A DNA stretch of 64,000 bases from Bacteriovoracaceae bacterium (GTDB lineage Bacteria > Bdellovibrionota > Bacteriovoracia > Bacteriovoracales > Bacteriovoracaceae): contig CANEUH010000006.1 in assembly GCA_947441615.1 (NCBI GenBank), positions 62,001 through 126,000 on the forward strand. The letters run 5' to 3'. The notes under the pieces are model-generated. The model saw only the letters and a list, made by a program, of their open reading frames with translations. It did not search any database and was not told the origin of the DNA. The position numbers were made by a program, and so were the translations under genes. Every line of letters starts with the position of its first letter. Within the stretch, counting starts at the first letter, position 1. Positions 17,196 to 26,178 of this stretch are shown here, in pieces.

Positions 17196-18503
17196 TTACT
17201 TTAACACATCTTCAAATCTACCGCGAAATTTTTCATCCAGTAGAGTGAAATGGGCCTTAAATCCTTGAGTGAGATTGGCGACTATGAGCTCCTCAGTTTT
17301 TCTCCAAATGAGAAGTTCTTGATTCATAACTCTGATCTTTAAGTAATCCCCCGAAAGAAACTGAGTTCTCTCCGCCTTCGTGAGAATCGATACTCTTTCA
17401 GCTTGGTCACGTTGATCTAAATTAAAAATAATTTGAGTAAGTAATTCCATATTAGGAGTATCGATATTGAGTATTTTTGACTCAAATTCTAGGGGCTCCT
17501 TATTAACAATCGTAATTGTATCTCTTTTTGACCCCTGAATAAACTCAGCATTGACTTGAGTAAAGGAAGTAAAATCTTTAGAGGGAATAACCTTTTTATC
17601 CCAATAATCCTGGAGACGCACAAAGAATATTTTTAGAGTCCCCCCTACCATCAAAAAAGACTTTTTATGTAATGGATCAATAATAATGGCGTCCGCCGAT
17701 TTGTCACTTTTAAGCCAAAGCTCCCATTTAACATTTTGATTTCCACCCAAGAAATTAATCTCTCCTAATTTCTTAAATTTCTTTATTTCTGAAAGCGGAG
17801 TCACTTCTTTGATCGTCGCTTGGGTTAGGAGAGACATAAATTTATTTTTTAAATTTGAATGAACTTCGACTCCCGAAATGGGTCCGGGCTGAGTCATATT
17901 TGAATCTAAATTTAACTCAAAAGGTAGATCTCCATCATTGGATATCACGACACGACTTAAAGGAAGCGTTGGGAAATATCGAAACAATTGAAGCTCTACG
18001 AGATCATTTTTTTTCTTCGAAAGAAAATTTAAAAGTTCATTCAATTTTATTTCTTCTATTTCTTCTTCATGGGAGGTGAGATGATGACTTCCTCCCTCAA
18101 TGACGGCCAGGTAAATTTTGTCACCTTGCTTGATGTAAAAAGACTGTTTATCGAGTGAAAGATCCCCTATCGACCAATCCACACCATTGACCTTGAAAGG
18201 AAAAGAATAACGTGAGTAATTCGCCCAATCTCCAGATATTTCCTTGATCTTCATTATTTCAGAAATTTTCTTTTCAATCTGTTTAAAAGTATTGAATGAA
18301 AGTAATGTTTCGCCATCCATCCATTGTCCATTAATCTTTTCGGCTTTTATATTTGGCAGCTCTAATGTCAGGATCTCTCCTAATAAAAGTGCGCTCTCTT
18401 CCCTAGACTCTTTTAATTCGCGAGCTACTCTATTTTCCTGAAATATATAAGTTCCCAAAATAAGTGAAACGAGTACTCCAAGCAGGATGAGGTTATTCTT
18501 CAT
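17196..18503 (-). CDS. DUF4340-like ABC-associated protein
   Basis: 435 residues with one N-terminal membrane helix (about 5-22) and a large beta-rich extracytoplasmic part made of two or three similar units (LEL...INGQW...SF..., VVISNDGDLPFELNL, EFESKILNIDTPN). This is the pattern of DUF4340 proteins, which are usually encoded next to GldG-type proteins in bacterial ABC loci. It overlaps the GldG-like gene by four bases. Probably periplasmic, anchored beside the ABC permease; its precise role is unknown for the family. Confidence 0.7.
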   Translation of the reverse strand: MKNNLILLGVLVSLILGTYIFQENRVARELKESREESALLLGEILTLELPNIKAEKINGQWMDGETLLSFNTFKQIEKKISEIMKIKEISGDWANYSRYSFPFKVNGVDWSIGDLSLDKQSFYIKQGDKIYLAVIEGGSHHLTSHEEEIEEIKLNELLNFLSKKKNDLVELQLFRYFPTLPLSRVVISNDGDLPFELNLDSNMTQPGPISGVEVHSNLKNKFMSLLTQATIKEVTPLSEIKKFKKLGEINFLGGNQNVKWELWLKSDKSADAIIIDPLHKKSFLMVGGTLKIFFVRLQDYWDKKVIPSKDFTSFTQVNAEFIQGSKRDTITIVNKEPLEFESKILNIDTPNMELLTQIIFNLDQRDQAERVSILTKAERTQFLSGDYLKIRVMNQELLIWRKTEELIVANLTQGFKAHFTLLDEKFRGRFEDVLK

Positions 18504-20026
18504 AAGAGTCTTCTTCTTCTGTAAACAAAGATGGCGGTAGCGAAGAAAATAATTGGAATAATTAAAATTGCTATGATGAAGATCATTTGCAAGTGTTGAG
18601 AGCTAAGGATCACAGGAAATTCTTCTACCCCTGGCCGATTTAGAGAAATAATTCCTTCATCGTTAACAATCCAAGAAACTGAATTTAGAAAAAGTGTCGT
18701 GTTTCCCGATTGTGATTGATAGCCGTTAACAAGAAAAGAACTCGAACCGAGTAGAACAATTCTTGATGTCGACTGCCCAACTCCCTCTGCAACTCCCATC
18801 AAACCAACTGGGCCTTTCTGATCCGTTTTTTCATCAAATTTTGCCTTACCTAGAGTGACAGCTTTTAAATCGGTTTCTGCCCAACTTCCAGGGAATTGAG
18901 ATGTGTGAGCAATAATTTGAGCGGTATCTTTACCTACGATGGTAGACACAGAGGAACTAAGGGGAAAAACGGTTCTGAGACTAAATCCCTCAGTGATCGG
19001 ATGATTGGATTCATATTTGTTAATAATAGGAATGGTCGCTTCAGCTCCTTGAACAGTAGAAAGGCGGTCAATCACAATATCCTTACCTAGCACAAGGCCA
19101 AATGGCTTAACGAGGGAAGTTAGATTGTCATAAATTTCAGCTTTAAAGGCAGGCGCCAGAGCAAGAAAGAAACTTCCACCATTATCAACGTATTGTTTAA
19201 TAATCGCAACTTCACCTTTTAAGTAACCAGATATAGGACCTAGAACAAAAACTGCCGATGCATCACTGGGAATTCTATCAATTTTAGTAAGATCTAAATC
19301 CTTAAGCTCATAATTTAATGATTTTAATTTTTCACACAATACCGAAAGTCCTTCTTCCGAAGTTTCGTTACAGGAAATTTCCTGATGGCCAGTAATAAAG
19401 TATAAAACGATTTTGTCTGATCTTAGCGCCTTTAACAGACCATTGGTTAAAGATAACTCATCGATTAGCGGGAAAGAGGTTTCCTTACCTAAATATTCAA
19501 TAATCACAGTCCCGTTTTGGGTAATTTTTTTTGACTCGACAAGATCTCGGCGAACATCTGTGTCGATAGCATCTATCGAGATGAACTTACTCTGAGCACC
19601 GTAAAGCTTGAGAAGATTTAGCATGGATGACCACTCTTCTCTTCTAGAGAAAACAGAGATCCTAAGAGGAGATTTTATCATTTCAATCACTTTTAATGAC
19701 TGATCTGTAAGACTATTTCTTTTTTCAAGCGTGAGATCAAATTCTTTAAAGTTCTTATTTCCGAGATAATTCACCACTCCAAAGATACACAGGACGAGAA
19801 AAATATTAGTCAAATGTGAAACAATAGAATGGAAGTACTTGCTACGAATCAATTCTTTTATGTTCTCAAGCTTAATGACAACAAGTAAAAACCCCAAAGT
19901 TGAAGCAAAAACTGTCACGACAATATTAAGTGTTTTAAATTCGGGAGCTGTTATCCAGAGCCCAATGGCCGCAAGAAAAATTAAAATATCAATAATGACC
20001 CATAGAGGATAAAGCCAGTTTTTCAT
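18500..20026 (-). CDS. GldG-like ABC transporter accessory protein
   Basis: 508 residues. Three N-terminal hydrophobic segments (about 3-23, 31-50, 66-88), a large extracytoplasmic region with the GldG/ABC_transp_aux features (TLEKRNSLTDQSLKVI, LYFITGHQE, VFVLGPISGYLKGEVAIIKQYVDNGG, and a late VLLGSSSFLVNG), and a C-terminal membrane helix followed by RRRRL. In Flavobacterium, GldA-F-G are tied to gliding motility; in other phyla the same set occurs without known cargo. Overlaps the permease gene by one base. Confidence 0.8.
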   Translation of the reverse strand: MKNWLYPLWVIIDILIFLAAIGLWITAPEFKTLNIVVTVFASTLGFLLVVIKLENIKELIRSKYFHSIVSHLTNIFLVLCIFGVVNYLGNKNFKEFDLTLEKRNSLTDQSLKVIEMIKSPLRISVFSRREEWSSMLNLLKLYGAQSKFISIDAIDTDVRRDLVESKKITQNGTVIIEYLGKETSFPLIDELSLTNGLLKALRSDKIVLYFITGHQEISCNETSEEGLSVLCEKLKSLNYELKDLDLTKIDRIPSDASAVFVLGPISGYLKGEVAIIKQYVDNGGSFFLALAPAFKAEIYDNLTSLVKPFGLVLGKDIVIDRLSTVQGAEATIPIINKYESNHPITEGFSLRTVFPLSSSVSTIVGKDTAQIIAHTSQFPGSWAETDLKAVTLGKAKFDEKTDQKGPVGLMGVAEGVGQSTSRIVLLGSSSFLVNGYQSQSGNTTLFLNSVSWIVNDEGIISLNRPGVEEFPVILSSQHLQMIFIIAILIIPIIFFATAIFVYRRRRLL

Positions 20027-20781
20027 TACCAGTTTCTCCTTCCAAGACTTTTAACAGTTAAAAACCCAAATATAAAAATGAAACTCAAATAATAAATAAT
20101 ATCCTGAGTCCCCAACAATCCTCTCAGAATCCTTTCAAAATGGGAGGTGATACCGATGTAATTAAAAATTTCAGAAATCATGTAGTTGGAATTTAAATGC
20201 CCTCCCCAGGTAATCATCCAGAGAAAAAGAATTCCTAGGATTGATAAAAGACCAGAAATAATTTGATTACGCGTGATCGAAGAACAAAAAAGCCCCAGCG
20301 AAATGTAGCAGCATGCATTGAGAAGAACTGATAAGTATGAAGTTCCTAAGAGAGAAAGATCTTTGACTCCAACTCCCCAGATAATCAGAGGAAATATGAT
20401 TGTCATGAAAAGCATTGACACAACTAGACTGAGGGCCGACAAACCTTTCGCCAAAACAACTTGCCACTCTTTAGTTGGTGAAAGCCAAAAGAGATCAATT
20501 GTTTCTAAACGCTTTTCCTCAGAAAAAAGCTTCATTGTTAAAAGTGGAATAAAAATTAAGAAGAGAAAATTGATATTAGCAAATAGCTTTAATACCACTT
20601 CCTCAACAAAGGAAATATTTTGTGCCATATCCTGAGGAATCGCTTGAACTCCGTCGGTGTAAGTCACAAGTAAATTAAAAAACATAATTCCAGTAATGAG
20701 TGAAAAAAGTCCTATTAACACGTATGCTAGTGGTGAGGAGAAATATGATTCCACTTCTTTTTTCCAGATCGTCCAAATCAT
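20026..20781 (-). CDS. ABC-2 type permease, GldF-like
   Basis: 251 residues, six membrane helices. The N terminus (TIWKKEVESYFSSPLAYVLIGLFSLITG) is typical of GldF-type permeases, as is the cytosolic loop MKLFSEEKRLETIDLFWLSPTKEWQVVLAKG. Works with the ATPase just upstream, whose stop overlaps this start by four bases. Confidence 0.87.
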   Translation of the reverse strand: MIWTIWKKEVESYFSSPLAYVLIGLFSLITGIMFFNLLVTYTDGVQAIPQDMAQNISFVEEVVLKLFANINFLFLIFIPLLTMKLFSEEKRLETIDLFWLSPTKEWQVVLAKGLSALSLVVSMLFMTIIFPLIIWGVGVKDLSLLGTSYLSVLLNACCYISLGLFCSSITRNQIISGLLSILGILFLWMITWGGHLNSNYMISEIFNYIGITSHFERILRGLLGTQDIIYYLSFIFIFGFLTVKSLGRRNW

Positions 20782-21716
20782 TTTTTTGTCTCCGTAACTT
20801 GCAAGAATATATCTTCTAATTCAGGGGATTCTACCTGTAGAGTTAAGAGATTTAATCCACAGGAGATGAGGTATTTTCCCAGTTCTGACCTGCAATCAGC
20901 ATCATCTTCAAAGATGACATGAAACTGTTGCTCTTTTCCAACCAAGTGCTCTTGAGTAACATCATATTTCCCAAAATGAGAAAGATCTGGAAGATCTTCA
21001 CCCATTTTAAGTCCTATTTTTAAGACAAGTCCTTGTCTAAACTTTTTATGAATTTCAGTTAAGTTTCCTGTTGCGCGAACTCTGCCTTGGTGGATGATGG
21101 TAATTTGATCGCAAAGCTGCTCCACTTCAGGAAGAATATGAGATGAAAAAAGGATCGTTTTTTGAAGAGCAAGCCGTCTAATATAATCCCTTAACTCAAC
21201 TACCGTTTGGGGATCGAGCCCATTTGTTGGCTCATCCAAGATCAAAAAAGGTGCATCGTAGACCAAGGCTTGCGCCAAACCTACCCGCTGTTTATATCCT
21301 TTAGATAAATTTCCAATGAGTCTTCTTCGAACATCTATGAGGGATAGTTCGGTCATGACTCTTTCTACCTGTTCATTGAGATTTTTGACTCCATGAAGTT
21401 TGGCAACAAAATGAAGGTATTTCTCCACCGACATATCCAAGAAAAGAGGTGCATTTTCTGGAAGTAATCCAATTTTATTTTTAAGATTAGAGTTATCACC
21501 GAAGACTCGCTCACCTAATACTGTGATTTCTCCTGAAGTCGGTGGCAGAAGACCCGCAATCATCCTCATGGTTGTGGACTTACCGGCACCATTTGGGCCC
21601 AAGAATCCGTGGATAGATCCTTGTTTGACCTCAAAGGAGACATTTGTGACGGCTTTTCGGCCAGGAAATTCTCTAGAAACGTTGTCAACTACTAGTATTT
21701 TATCAATATTGATCAT
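20778..21716 (-). CDS. ABC transporter ATPase, GldA-like
   Basis: 312 residues. Walker A GPNGAGKST (40-48), signature LSKGYKQRVGLA (near 137), Walker B LILDEPTNGLDP (near 158) and switch His in FSSHILPEVE. The extra C-terminal domain (about 220-312) is the sort found in GldA and ABC-2 exporters. First gene of the leftward Gld-type unit. Divergent from nrnA across a 58-base gap that must hold both promoters. Confidence 0.9.
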   Translation of the reverse strand: MINIDKILVVDNVSREFPGRKAVTNVSFEVKQGSIHGFLGPNGAGKSTTMRMIAGLLPPTSGEITVLGERVFGDNSNLKNKIGLLPENAPLFLDMSVEKYLHFVAKLHGVKNLNEQVERVMTELSLIDVRRRLIGNLSKGYKQRVGLAQALVYDAPFLILDEPTNGLDPQTVVELRDYIRRLALQKTILFSSHILPEVEQLCDQITIIHQGRVRATGNLTEIHKKFRQGLVLKIGLKMGEDLPDLSHFGKYDVTQEHLVGKEQQFHVIFEDDADCRSELGKYLISCGLNLLTLQVESPELEDIFLQVTETKK

Positions 21717-21774
21717 ACAATTTTACTTCGCTCTCTAGTTAACAGATTTAAATTCCGAGAAGATATTAAAAACT

Positions 21775-22779
21775 ATGACTATTTTAGATACTTTTAAGTC
21801 AAGAATTCAAGTAGCGAAGCGGATTCTCATCACAACGCATGAGTTTCCTGACGCTGATGGAATTGGCTCCGAAATTTCCTTATGCCTGGCCTTAAGAAAA
21901 TACGGTAAAGAATGCCACTGCGTTAACGAGGAACCTCTCCTTGAACGTTATCAGTACCTTGACTCTCAAAAGGTGGTTCATGGATTTGAGGAGTTTCAAA
22001 AATCACATTCAGATTATCATTCGGATTTAATCATAGTTGTCGATACCAATACAAAACAGCGAGTAGGACAACAATTAGGTCAATTTATAGGTGACACTCA
22101 GAATCTTTTATACATAGATCATCACCCTTGTCGAGGTCGGGATTTAAGTCAGCACTGTATCGACATCAACGCTGCAGCCACTGGACAAATCGTGGGTGAA
22201 ATTATTGAACACCTAGGAATTAAATTTGACAAAAATATGGCGCTTCCAATTTATACCGCCATCATAATTGACACAAGTTCATTTCGTTACCCCACAGTCT
22301 CTTCATCGACTCATAAGTTAGTTTCAAAACTCATGGATACAGGAATCAGTCCACCAGAAGCTTATAATGGGATTTACGGAACTAAGCGTGTTCATCATAT
22401 GCATATGCTCGCAACAATTCTGAATACTGCCTCAACGAATAAAGATGAGACAATTGCTTGGATTGTTCTAAAAAAAGAAGATATCGATCGCTTTGCTGGA
22501 GATGTAGAAGATACTCATGCCTTCATCAACAATTTACTCATTCTCAATAATATTAAAGTTGCCTGCATGTTTAGAGATGACGGAGATGTCGTAAAAATGA
22601 GTCTGCGCTCTTCAGGTGAGTATGATGTTGGAACCATTGCCGTAGCCTTGGGTGGAGGCGGTCACTCTCATTCTGCTGCAACGATCATTAACCGCGAAAA
22701 AAATGAGTCTATAGACCAAGTCATTTTGAAAACGATCTCACGACTTGAAGAGGCGCTTAGAAATCTTGAAAATGACTAA
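21775..22779 (+). CDS. nrnA: DHH-family oligoribonuclease / pAp phosphatase NrnA
   Basis: Degrades 2-5 nt RNA fragments and often dephosphorylates 3'-phosphoadenosine 5'-phosphate. 334 residues. DHH domain with DADGIGSE (26-33), VVDTN near 93 and DHHPCRG near 115; C-terminal DHHA1 domain with the substrate-binding GGGGHSHSAA. It could supply the oligoribonuclease role where Orn is missing. Divergent from the ABC operon and convergent with a glycosyltransferase, with only two bases between stop codons. Confidence 0.87.
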   Translation: MTILDTFKSRIQVAKRILITTHEFPDADGIGSEISLCLALRKYGKECHCVNEEPLLERYQYLDSQKVVHGFEEFQKSHSDYHSDLIIVVDTNTKQRVGQQLGQFIGDTQNLLYIDHHPCRGRDLSQHCIDINAAATGQIVGEIIEHLGIKFDKNMALPIYTAIIIDTSSFRYPTVSSSTHKLVSKLMDTGISPPEAYNGIYGTKRVHHMHMLATILNTASTNKDETIAWIVLKKEDIDRFAGDVEDTHAFINNLLILNNIKVACMFRDDGDVVKMSLRSSGEYDVGTIAVALGGGGHSHSAATIINREKNESIDQVILKTISRLEEALRNLEND

Positions 22780-22787
22780 TGTCATTT
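22770..22787. terminator. Palindrome across two convergent stop codons
   Basis: AAATGAC-TAAT-GTCATTT: seven-base perfect stem with a four-base loop covering the nrnA stop and the stop of the convergent glycosyltransferase. AT-rich and followed by TATTTA rather than a clean T run, so a weak shared terminator at best. Confidence 0.3.
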
Positions 22788-23822
22788 ATTTAGAAATTTC
22801 GCCATTTTTGATTTAAATAAACGCTCATTCCACTTAAGACCTAATCGTCTTAGCTTTTTCCTATCAAAATTGAGATAATTTTCCTCCACATCCTGATAGA
22901 CCTTTTGAATAAATTCTTGATGGAAATTCGCTAAAAAATACGCTCCATCAGTTAGAAACTCCCTGCGATTTGCTTCATCTCTTACGACCACGGGTCTACC
23001 CGTAGCGAGGGCCCCAAAAGATTTAGAAGGAAACAGAGATCGACTAAAATCCCAAACAACTTTCGCCTGATGAGAGTAAAGTGCATTTGTAGCCTCACAA
23101 TGATCCCCACCGAACTCGACTTTAGGAAACTCTTTTTTGATCGATTCAAGATGAGAATCAGGTCCTAAAACTCTGACAGTCTCCCCCTTGGAATCGAGAT
23201 AATAAATTATTTTTCGAAACTCTTCCACACTTAAATCATGGGTGTAAACGAGTTGATGAGTAAAGATAAAATGATGATCCTCATCACGAACGAAAGGATA
23301 TTCCTCTGTCTTGTAAGTGGGATGGATCACATCTGTATTAGGTAACTCTAATTTCAATTTTAGAGACTCCGAACTAACAGCAATTTTAAGATATTTCGTT
23401 AAAGCCTTCTCTCTCCATTCATTTACATAGGGAGTAAACATTTTTTGCCACCCTAAAGACTCTTGATCAACAAGATCCCAATCGAGAATATATAAATACT
23501 TTTCTACGTTTGTGGGCAGGTTTAAACCATGAATAAATCCTCGAGAAATAATAATCACTTTCTCGATCGATTTATGAATTGGAATTCCCTTTACGGCAGA
23601 TGGCATAATCCAAAAATTCTTTTTAAATACGGTGACATCTTTTGCTCTATGGGTAAGAAAAGAGGACACAATGGGTCTTGTTTCAATGGGACCCAAGATT
23701 GATCCCCTCTTATGGACAATTGTATAAATTTCAGAATTAGGAAAAAGATTTAAAATCATTTCTAAAAGAAAAACACTGTCATCTCTCAAGAGGAGAGAGT
23801 CAATAGCAATGGCCGTATTCAT
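22782..23822 (-). CDS. GT-B fold glycosyltransferase-like protein
   Basis: 346 residues. The C-terminal half has the group-1/GT4 pattern: FIFTHQLVYTHDLSVEEFRKII, then RVLGPDSH, and KSFGALATGRPVVVRDEANRREFLTDGAYF in place of the usual E-x7-E nucleotide-sugar site. The N-terminal half has the acceptor-domain strands (LYILDWDL, AVSSESLKLKL). The usual first glutamate is not obvious, so activity is uncertain. One base separates it from the EamA transporter gene upstream. Acceptor unknown. Confidence 0.65.
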   Translation of the reverse strand: MNTAIAIDSLLLRDDSVFLLEMILNLFPNSEIYTIVHKRGSILGPIETRPIVSSFLTHRAKDVTVFKKNFWIMPSAVKGIPIHKSIEKVIIISRGFIHGLNLPTNVEKYLYILDWDLVDQESLGWQKMFTPYVNEWREKALTKYLKIAVSSESLKLKLELPNTDVIHPTYKTEEYPFVRDEDHHFIFTHQLVYTHDLSVEEFRKIIYYLDSKGETVRVLGPDSHLESIKKEFPKVEFGGDHCEATNALYSHQAKVVWDFSRSLFPSKSFGALATGRPVVVRDEANRREFLTDGAYFLANFHQEFIQKVYQDVEENYLNFDRKKLRRLGLKWNERLFKSKMAKFLNK

Positions 23823-23823
23823 T

Positions 23824-24726
23824 TTAATACTTCTTTATCTGAATAATTAATGAACCAAAAATGAGTATTGCTCCGCCAATTAATTGAAGTTCACTCAACT
23901 GTTTCCCAAGGAAAATCCAATTAACAATGATCGCAAAAAATGGAAAAAACATTTCAGCAATCGCTGTGGTCTTAGCGGAAAGTTTTTTTAAACCTTGGTA
24001 ATAAAACCACATGGCAAGTGCACCGGAAATCATCACCATGATTAAGATTCGTAGGTAATCCTCTCCATGAGGTAGGATGAGACTCCTGTTCCACTGAACA
24101 AAAGGGACAAGAACTATTAAACCAGTAAAAAATCGACCGGCCATAATGGATTTTGTTTCAAATCCAACGATACTAAGTCTTTTCCCAAAGACTGTAGCCG
24201 CTCCCCAACCCAAGATAGAAATCCCAACAAGACCATATCCTTTGATTGCGACATCAGAAGTGACGGCACCAAAATTAGTAACCATAAGAGTATAAAATCT
24301 CTCAATATCGGGAGAACTAACGAGGAGTCCTCCAATAAGGCAAACTCCCGCCCAGGCCACAAATTGCTTCTGAATATCTTCTTTTAAGACGATGCTCGCC
24401 AAAATGATGGCCACGATTGGTTGGAGTTTTTGAAGTAGAATAACTAAAGAAGGATTTAAATACTGAAAAGACTCTGTAAATGCAACGGTCGCAATCGCAG
24501 ATCCAAGGCCTCCAACAACTAAGAAGCTAAAAACATCGGCAATTTTTAATTCACCTATTCTTTTTAGATTAGGAACCAGACTAAATGAAAAAATAAGAGT
24601 TAAAATACAATGCTCAAGAAAGACAATTGTAATGGGATTTATTCCACGCTCCACTAGCGGGTACCTAATTAAGGTATCCATTCCCCAAAGTAGACAAGCA
24701 AGTATAACTAAAAAGGTTCCTAACAT
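23824..24726 (-). CDS. EamA/DMT-family transporter
   Basis: 300 residues with ten membrane helices in two EamA repeats (first half about 1-140, second about 165-298, the latter with GALAMWFYYQGLKKLSAKTTAIAE). Inner-membrane drug/metabolite transporter; substrate not predictable. Four bases separate it from the trmFO stop upstream and one base from the glycosyltransferase gene downstream. Confidence 0.85.
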   Translation of the reverse strand: MLGTFLVILACLLWGMDTLIRYPLVERGINPITIVFLEHCILTLIFSFSLVPNLKRIGELKIADVFSFLVVGGLGSAIATVAFTESFQYLNPSLVILLQKLQPIVAIILASIVLKEDIQKQFVAWAGVCLIGGLLVSSPDIERFYTLMVTNFGAVTSDVAIKGYGLVGISILGWGAATVFGKRLSIVGFETKSIMAGRFFTGLIVLVPFVQWNRSLILPHGEDYLRILIMVMISGALAMWFYYQGLKKLSAKTTAIAEMFFPFFAIIVNWIFLGKQLSELQLIGGAILIFGSLIIQIKKY

Positions 24727-24730
24727 GACC

Positions 24731-26086
24731 TTATCTTAACGAAGATTGAAAGCTTTGAAAAACTTCTTGTGCTCTTCTGGCCACAAGTTCCTTTTTAAGC
24801 TTCTTTCCCCCAGCCTTTTTTTGCTCACGGGTAAATTCGATAGAAGGCAAGAGTCCAAAATTGATATTTGATGGACAAGGTTTTTCAATAGTCATGATGT
24901 AATTAACTAATGCCCCCATCGCTGTCTCAACCGGGAACTTAAAAGGTGCTTCACCCCTTATTCTTCTCAAGAGTTGAATCGCAACATAGAGCCCCATTGA
25001 GGCAGATTCTGTGTAGCCCTCAACCCCAGTGATTTGCCCAGCAAAATAGAATTCAGGATACTTTTTTGACTTAAGATCAAAATCCAGGAGCTTTCTGGCA
25101 TTAAGAAAAGAATTTCTGTGACACGACCCCAAGTGGATAAAACTCGCTTCTTCAAAACCAGGGATCATTCGGAATACACGAACTTGCTCTTTGTAAGTAA
25201 GTCTCGTTTGAAAACCGACAAGATTGTAAGCAGAGCCTAGGAGATTTTCTTTTCTGAGCTGAACCACAGCAAAAGGCCATTTCCCATTGATATCTGGCTC
25301 AAGCCCCACAGGTTTCATGCAAGAAAATCGCGCTGTGTCTGGTCCACGCTCGGCCATGAGATCAATCGGTAAACAAGATTCAAAAAACTTCCAATCCTCA
25401 AAATCTTTAGGTTTAACTTTCTCAGCGTTTTTTAATTCTTCAACAAATGCGTAGTACTGCTCTTTAGTCATGGCCGAATTAAGATAATCCCCGCCTTCTT
25501 CTATGTCTTTATGACGATCTTTGAAATACATCTTGGATAAATCCAAAGTATCAGCGTCTACAACGGGAGCAATTGCATCGTAAAAATAAAAATCATCTGA
25601 TGAGATTTCTTTTAGAATCCAATTCTCAAGATTTTTTGAAGTCAGAGGTCCAGTAGCAATAACTACGTAATCACAATGAAATTGTTTTTTTAATTCAAAA
25701 GGATCTGTCGCCTCTAAATCAACAACCTGGATGTGAGGATGATTTTTTAACTGATCAGTGACATCTAATGAAAAAAGGTCTCTATCAACTGCGAGCGCAT
25801 CACCGGCCGGAACAGCATTTTTCTCAGCAGTTTCTATAATAAAGGAACCAAAAGACTTCATTTCAGTCTTTAGGAGCCCATGCGCAGAATGAGGATCAAG
25901 AGATTTAAGAGAATTAGTACATACGAGTTCTGCAAAATTAGGATTTTTTTGAGCGGGATTGAGTTTAAGTTTTTTTGATTCAACTAAAACGACCTCAACA
26001 TGATTTTTTGCCAAATACATGGCAGCTTCGGAGCCCGCTAGACCCGCCCCAATGATCAATACTCGAGATTTCACCAAATTCTGCAT
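24731..26086 (-). CDS. trmFO: Methylenetetrahydrofolate-tRNA (uracil-5-)-methyltransferase TrmFO
   Basis: Flavoprotein that makes m5U54 in the T loop of tRNA using methylene-THF. 451 residues from the ATG at 26086 with GAGAG upstream; the frame can be extended two codons to GTG 26092. FAD-binding VLIIGAGLAGSEAA at the N terminus, family segments NFAELVCTNSLKS and RFSCMKPVGLEPD with the two conserved cysteines, and GYTESASMG near the C terminus. Divergent from the NAD synthetase gene. Confidence 0.93.
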   Translation of the reverse strand: MQNLVKSRVLIIGAGLAGSEAAMYLAKNHVEVVLVESKKLKLNPAQKNPNFAELVCTNSLKSLDPHSAHGLLKTEMKSFGSFIIETAEKNAVPAGDALAVDRDLFSLDVTDQLKNHPHIQVVDLEATDPFELKKQFHCDYVVIATGPLTSKNLENWILKEISSDDFYFYDAIAPVVDADTLDLSKMYFKDRHKDIEEGGDYLNSAMTKEQYYAFVEELKNAEKVKPKDFEDWKFFESCLPIDLMAERGPDTARFSCMKPVGLEPDINGKWPFAVVQLRKENLLGSAYNLVGFQTRLTYKEQVRVFRMIPGFEEASFIHLGSCHRNSFLNARKLLDFDLKSKKYPEFYFAGQITGVEGYTESASMGLYVAIQLLRRIRGEAPFKFPVETAMGALVNYIMTIEKPCPSNINFGLLPSIEFTREQKKAGGKKLKKELVARRAQEVFQSFQSSLR

Positions 26087-26178
26087 GAGCACTCTCTTTT
26101 TAGTCTCTTTTTCTGTATAATCGATAGGACATCAATTACCCCTAATTAAGGCAACGTGTCAAGTAAAGACGAGTACTT

